Below, piece by piece: positions 49,101-55,100 of a stretch of DNA of 64,000 bases (position 1 is its first letter; each line of letters opens with the position of its first letter). The DNA is from Pseudoips prasinana. Lineage: Eukaryota > Arthropoda > Insecta > Lepidoptera > Nolidae. The stretch covers positions 5,523,001 through 5,587,000 of the forward strand of contig OX621234.1 of the NCBI GenBank assembly GCA_951640165.1, in the 5' to 3' direction. The position numbers and the translations under genes are program-made. The notes below the pieces were generated by a model that searched no databases, was not told where the DNA came from, and worked only from the letters and a program-made list of their open reading frames with translations.

Positions 49101-52100
49101 AAAACCAGGTAAGCGACTAGTTAATAGTAGGCAATCTTCTTCTTCTTATTGTGTCGATGGTAAGAATTCGATTTTATCTTGCCAAAATTGAGCAACGGTG
49201 ATTGCTTTGGCTGAAGCGTCATACAAGTCCTGAAGGGAACAAGAGACTGGACAAGAAAGACAATCAAATAAATGAGCCATTTGGGGTAGCAATAGTAATA
49301 ATAGGCAATAAGGTTCTCGAGTGGCATGGCGACCTCAAAAGGGAAGACGTAGGCAGGGCAGGTCCCCTACAAGGTGGACCGACGATGTTGCAAGGGTCGC
49401 GGGCAGCCGCTGGACGCGGGCAGCGCAGGACCGGCTATTGTGGAGATCCTTGGGGGAGGCCTTGGTCCAGCAGTGGACGGCTTTCGGCTGAGGCATATGG
49501 TGATTAAGCTTTAGCCTGGGGCAGGACAGACGAAAGCTTAATCACCATATGCCTTGCCCCACCAAAATGACCTGTCTTTTTAGGAATATTATTTTTTTGT
49601 CATAAATGATGTCCTATAAAAATTCAAATTGCCACAAATATATATTTTTGCAAAATATTTTAGCACGCGCCTGGCAATTTAAAAACCCCGTCTAAATTGT
49701 ATGGCTTATTTTTTTTTAAAATTGTATGTTGCCTCAAACATATTTTTTTTAAAAAATATGTTCGAGGCAACATGCAATTTAGGGGTTTATTTAGCCCCGC
49801 TACTCACCAGCCAGGTCTGTAGTTCCGAGTTAGGGCATATCTGGAGATTGACCAAGTTTTCAGCTTGCCTTAAATCCCTACTCAAAAATTGGTGCCAGCT
49901 CTCGGACTATATAAAGACATCCTCCTCGCGAGTGCCTCATTCTGGATGCGGGCAGCTAGTTCAGCTCAGTTCATTTATAGAACTGTAAAAGTGAAACTAT
50001 AATTCCAGATCTTGGGCAGCGGCAACAACATCCGTGCTGAACAGACTCCTCGTGTGAATGTCCCTCAGTCGGTGGATGGGGAGCGGCGGGAGCCTGTGGG
50101 CGCACGGCTGAACATCGGCGTGGTCGTCGCCTTGGGTGCCTTTGGGGCGCTCGTATTCCTGATTGCGATCATCACCACTATAGTAATGCTTGTGAGAAGG
50201 TAAGACACCAGTACTTACTATATTCTTGCCCCAAATAAACCTGTGTAGAGTAGTTACGTAACCTAGCTTGCTAGCTAATGTCAATAGTATCATATTCTTC
50301 TTGTTTTGAAACTGAACGCAATAACTCGCTGTTAATCATAGTAGCCGATAAAAGTCCGCTGTGGGAGAAAAGCGTCCCCCAAGGCAATGGAATTGTCTGC
50401 ATCATTTGGGTTATATGTCATAATCACCTCGCTTGGCGACGGGATGAAAGTCCGTTGTGAGAGAAAGGTGCCAACAAGGCTATCAGCAATGGAATTGTGT
50501 GCATTATTTGGGGTAGGTCTATGACATAATCTTCACGCTTAGTTGACGGGTTGGTAATTGCAATAACGTAGGTGACAATACCTTCTGAGACTTCTACACC
50601 CCCCCCCCCCTCCGCCCCATGGCATGAGATGGGGTAGTAGCATTCGCCGTCATCAACCACATAGCCTGATAGCTAGAGTTTCCACTTTATAAACACTTTA
50701 CTATACTGGATAGATTCCGCTTTATAAAATGACGAGCTGTATCCGCGATATCGTCCGCGTGGAATAGTGTCTTTAGATAGCATTCGAAAGTCAGTATTCT
50801 CATGCGTTTGGCACTGTCGTCTGCCCTCACGTGTCTCCCGGTTGGGGTACGCACACTTAGGTTTACCAAACTTTTACAAAGTTTGAATGTCATAGTTATA
50901 TCTATCGAATCAACAGCCTTAAAATAAATTTCAAGCTTCTAGCTCTAAAACAACGATACTTCCATACAACTTTTCACCATCTTCAACATGTTAAATAAAT
51001 AAAATTCAATCCTGACATCTTTACTCATCCATTTATGAGAATTTTTAATCGATTTATGTACTATTACTTATTACTACATAATATACTACTTTTCTTAATA
51101 TCAGTTTCATATTTTCTTATTCAATCACTATCAGACAATTCGAGGGAATTGTATTATTATATATAATATAATTCTATATAAAAAAAAAACTATAAAAATA
51201 TACAAAGTAAATTGGTGATAGCAGTCAATTACCAAGTAATTGTTACTATGATAGGTAATCCTAAAACGATCCTGAAATAATATTTCATAAGTTAACCATT
51301 TTGTGAGAATACTTATCTCATCGATTGTCCATGGGAGATCATCCTCATAATAAAACGACGTCCAGAACTCATCGACAATCATCAACAAACCAGCCATTTA
51401 TTAATATGTTGATACCAGCCCATTTACTTGCTTGTAAATTCAAAACTTATTGGCAGTTACGATAGAAAATATATATTCATTGCGGAAAATTACCAACATA
51501 GCAAACATAGTTAGGAATTAACAGCGACAAACTGATCTGAGCTGTGGGGGAGATGAATATTAGGAGGGCCATGTTACAAACTATGCGAGCCTGAAACCGA
51601 TTCAGTGATATTTGTTTATCAAATGACTTAACTTACCATTTCAACATTAAAAGTAGCCAAGGAACAGTCCAATTTAAATGACATACTCCGCATAAAATTT
51701 CCTATGTACGCCCATTTTTTTTTTTCAATTTAAACCAGTGCCAGCGCAACGCGTGGTCCATTTACTCGACGCCTTAGTCGTCCACGTACCCCAATCCTCC
51801 CACCGCTACTGATTATTTACTTACTGCCTTCAATTTTCTATCCATCTTAGTACTTCTTACTACTTTTGCGACTACCCTCAAAGTTAAAACATTTAATCCT
51901 AAGGTGCCCAGCGTGAGGTCCACTTCCTCGACGCCTTAGGCGGTCTGTCATGTGTCTCAAGCCGTGAACCGCTACTGATTATTTATTTACTGCATTTTCT
52001 AACCAATTTAGTCATCTTCTTTCTTACTTTTGAGACTACCCTCAAAGTGAAACATTTAGTACCTACCAACCACAAATCGAAACGAACAAAATAGCTTCCT

Positions 52101-55100
52101 AAGTAATATAAATCTACTACAACTGTCGTGTATCACACTTATACAACATAATGTACGAGACTTACTACGATGAATCTTTATTTTATTACGCGACGCAAAC
52201 ATCAAGTTGCATTGGTCGTAATAAAATTAAGGTTAATCGTGTTCATATCCGTACATAATAAAGGTTAAATATTTAGTAGTTTCTACCATGTCCTTTAATC
52301 TGGCTCTGTACCTTACTATCACCGAAACATGAACGACGTTAATTGATACGCCAGTGGCGGTCCAAAGCGAGGGCCGCCGGCGGTCCGCGAGCTGCCCTCC
52401 CGGTGGTACACCCTGCTGGCGCTCCCCTTCCCCGACCAGCAAGTGGGGAGGCGCGAGTTCGCCCGGGCACACCGCCACGCGCACCGAGCAGGACATTTCT
52501 CCAATCCGTTATAGCCCGTGCGTTGTTTTAAGGTACCACATGACATGGTGGTTGGCCACCTCGGATGGAAACTAGTGCCTACATATATGAATTTACTTCG
52601 GTTTCGTTATTTATGTATACCTACTAAAGTCAAGGTTTATTTTTATTTTCTCGCATAGGTACCTAATTTGATGTGATCCTTTCAAATTAAAATTCGGATT
52701 TTATTTTCTACTTTAATTAGTAGGTGAAGTTAATAACGATTGGGTTTAAGTGCCAATATCTTTATTACCTTATTTACTTGTGTATCTTTAGTATTAGTTC
52801 TATTAAGATGTATTTTCGATCTACACTTATAAATGAATTAACTTTAATTGCTTAATGTATTCCTCAACTTGCCTTCGACATTGAACAATTAGTACAATTT
52901 AGGTACTCATAATCAATGGGTCATGAGATTTTTCTACTTATGTAGGAAAATAAATAGAAACAAGAGTATTTTTTTAAAAGCTTTTTGTCGTTTTGTACTC
53001 AATAGGATTAACTTCTAAAATATGATTACCTATACAAGGTGTGACACGTGGTCGTGACTTGCGTGGCTTAATCTGGCTTTGAAACTATGAACGACGTGTA
53101 AGAAGTATATTTTCAAATACAACCATAAACGTCCTTCAAAGGCGATCTGCTGTCGCATTTTGTACGGGTAGACTCAAAAAAGAAATTTTCGTATTTCACA
53201 AACTAATTTTTGAATTAATCCCTGTCCTCAAATTTCCTCCAATATTTTAACATAAGTAGTAGAGAAAATTTAAGGACAGCAATTTACCTTGTATTTAAGG
53301 TAAATTTAATTAATACATCAATGAATTCGAAACTTCATAGATATGCTAGGTGACACAGATTACACAAAAAATGTACCGATTAAACAATAATTACATTCGA
53401 CGTCGGCCGTCACCGTGTGTGTGGAATGGAATATATATTATTTAACACCATAGTTATACATAGTCATAAAAGACAAAAAACAGTAAAGCATTAAGTTAGT
53501 TTGTAATATTTACGAGGATCATAATTAATAGTAATATTTATGATGAATAGTATGATATTATAGTAGAAACACTTCGTCAAAAATGTCGCCCATCTTTATC
53601 TTTATAAATATATCACCGATATTCAGGTTTCCTGAAAAAAATCCTCCGCTATTTGAAAGTAACTCTGTATAATCAAGTCGTAGATAAATCGCTCTTAACA
53701 ACGGGTAGTTTTAAATAACCAACCACCATGTCATTGCACGCACAGGGATCTGGAAAGCACGCGTCATTTGGAAAAGTTCACGAACACAGCTTCAAATATA
53801 AAGAACAAACACCGCGTATTCTGACAACCCAATAAGAATTTCGCTTTTCATAATCACGTTGTATGGCATTTTGTCTAAAACACTTTCTACCTTAAGAAGA
53901 TAGTTGTACCTGGTACCTGGTACACACGGCTACACATCAAGCTATAATTTTCCAGTATAAGCTGATCTCGCGTTGTATAGGATTTCCATACAATGACGGG
54001 CTTCATCAGCTTATATTGGAAATGTAAAGCTTGATATGTAGCCACGTGTATGTGTCAATAGATAAAGGAAACATTTTTTCACACCAAAATTTTATTCGTA
54101 TAGTTTTTTTATGTACAGATGCCAGCACATCAAGCTACCCCAATCTGTCAAATTTCCCCAATTTAAAGTCAAGCTTATGCTTATGTGATAACGTTGAAAA
54201 TCTATAAAGGAAATTTGACTGATTAGGGTAGCTGGACGTGCAGGCATCTGTACCTATTGTAATGACCCTCTGGTCGATTTACGGCCATGGCGGTCAGCCG
54301 ATAGGACGGGTTCTCATGACCGGAGAGAATTAAGGGGGAGGTAGGATTAAACACCGCCATTTTCCTGATTCCGTGCTACTAACTCGTTTAAACTTAAGCG
54401 GGATTTGGAACCAGGAGCTCATTATCTGCAATTGAACCTATGTTATGGGATTGCCTATTTTATAAAATCGTTACTGGTCGATATTTTAAACCTAAAATAA
54501 ATCTAAATAATAATTTATATTCATCACAGCTGAAAGAAGTCCCCTGCTGAACAAGCCTCCCCAAGAATCAACATGGCGGGTATATGGCATAATCGCCACG
54601 CTTGGCAGATGGGTTGGCGATCGCAGTAAGATGCTCATAGTACTCAAAAGGAAGCTGTTTCTCTTCCTCTGGTACATATTGCCACGGCTCGACTTCTACG
54701 CCCCCACGGGATGAGATGGGGTGATGATATTCTGATATTCACCACCGTAACCGCACAGCAATATATCGTAAATCGTGTAAAAAAATGTTTCCTCCTGTGT
54801 ATTGACAAGTTTTGGTAGACTACCTCTTAAACGATTCACTTACAAGTCAAAGCACGTGCTATAATGGCGCTGGAACACGATATTTTATAAAAAATATCAC
54901 AATCGACCCCCTGCACAGAACTGTAAATAATAAACCTTGCATATACGTACCCAAAACAATGTTATATTACATATGTAATCATGTAATCTTGCACCTGCAA
55001 ACATTTAATACACCCAAGGGCCACTATTTTGTTGTTATCAACTTTTGCGAGTTCAAGTTAGCCGCTCAGAAAGTACCTATAACTTCGCGCAAACTTGATA

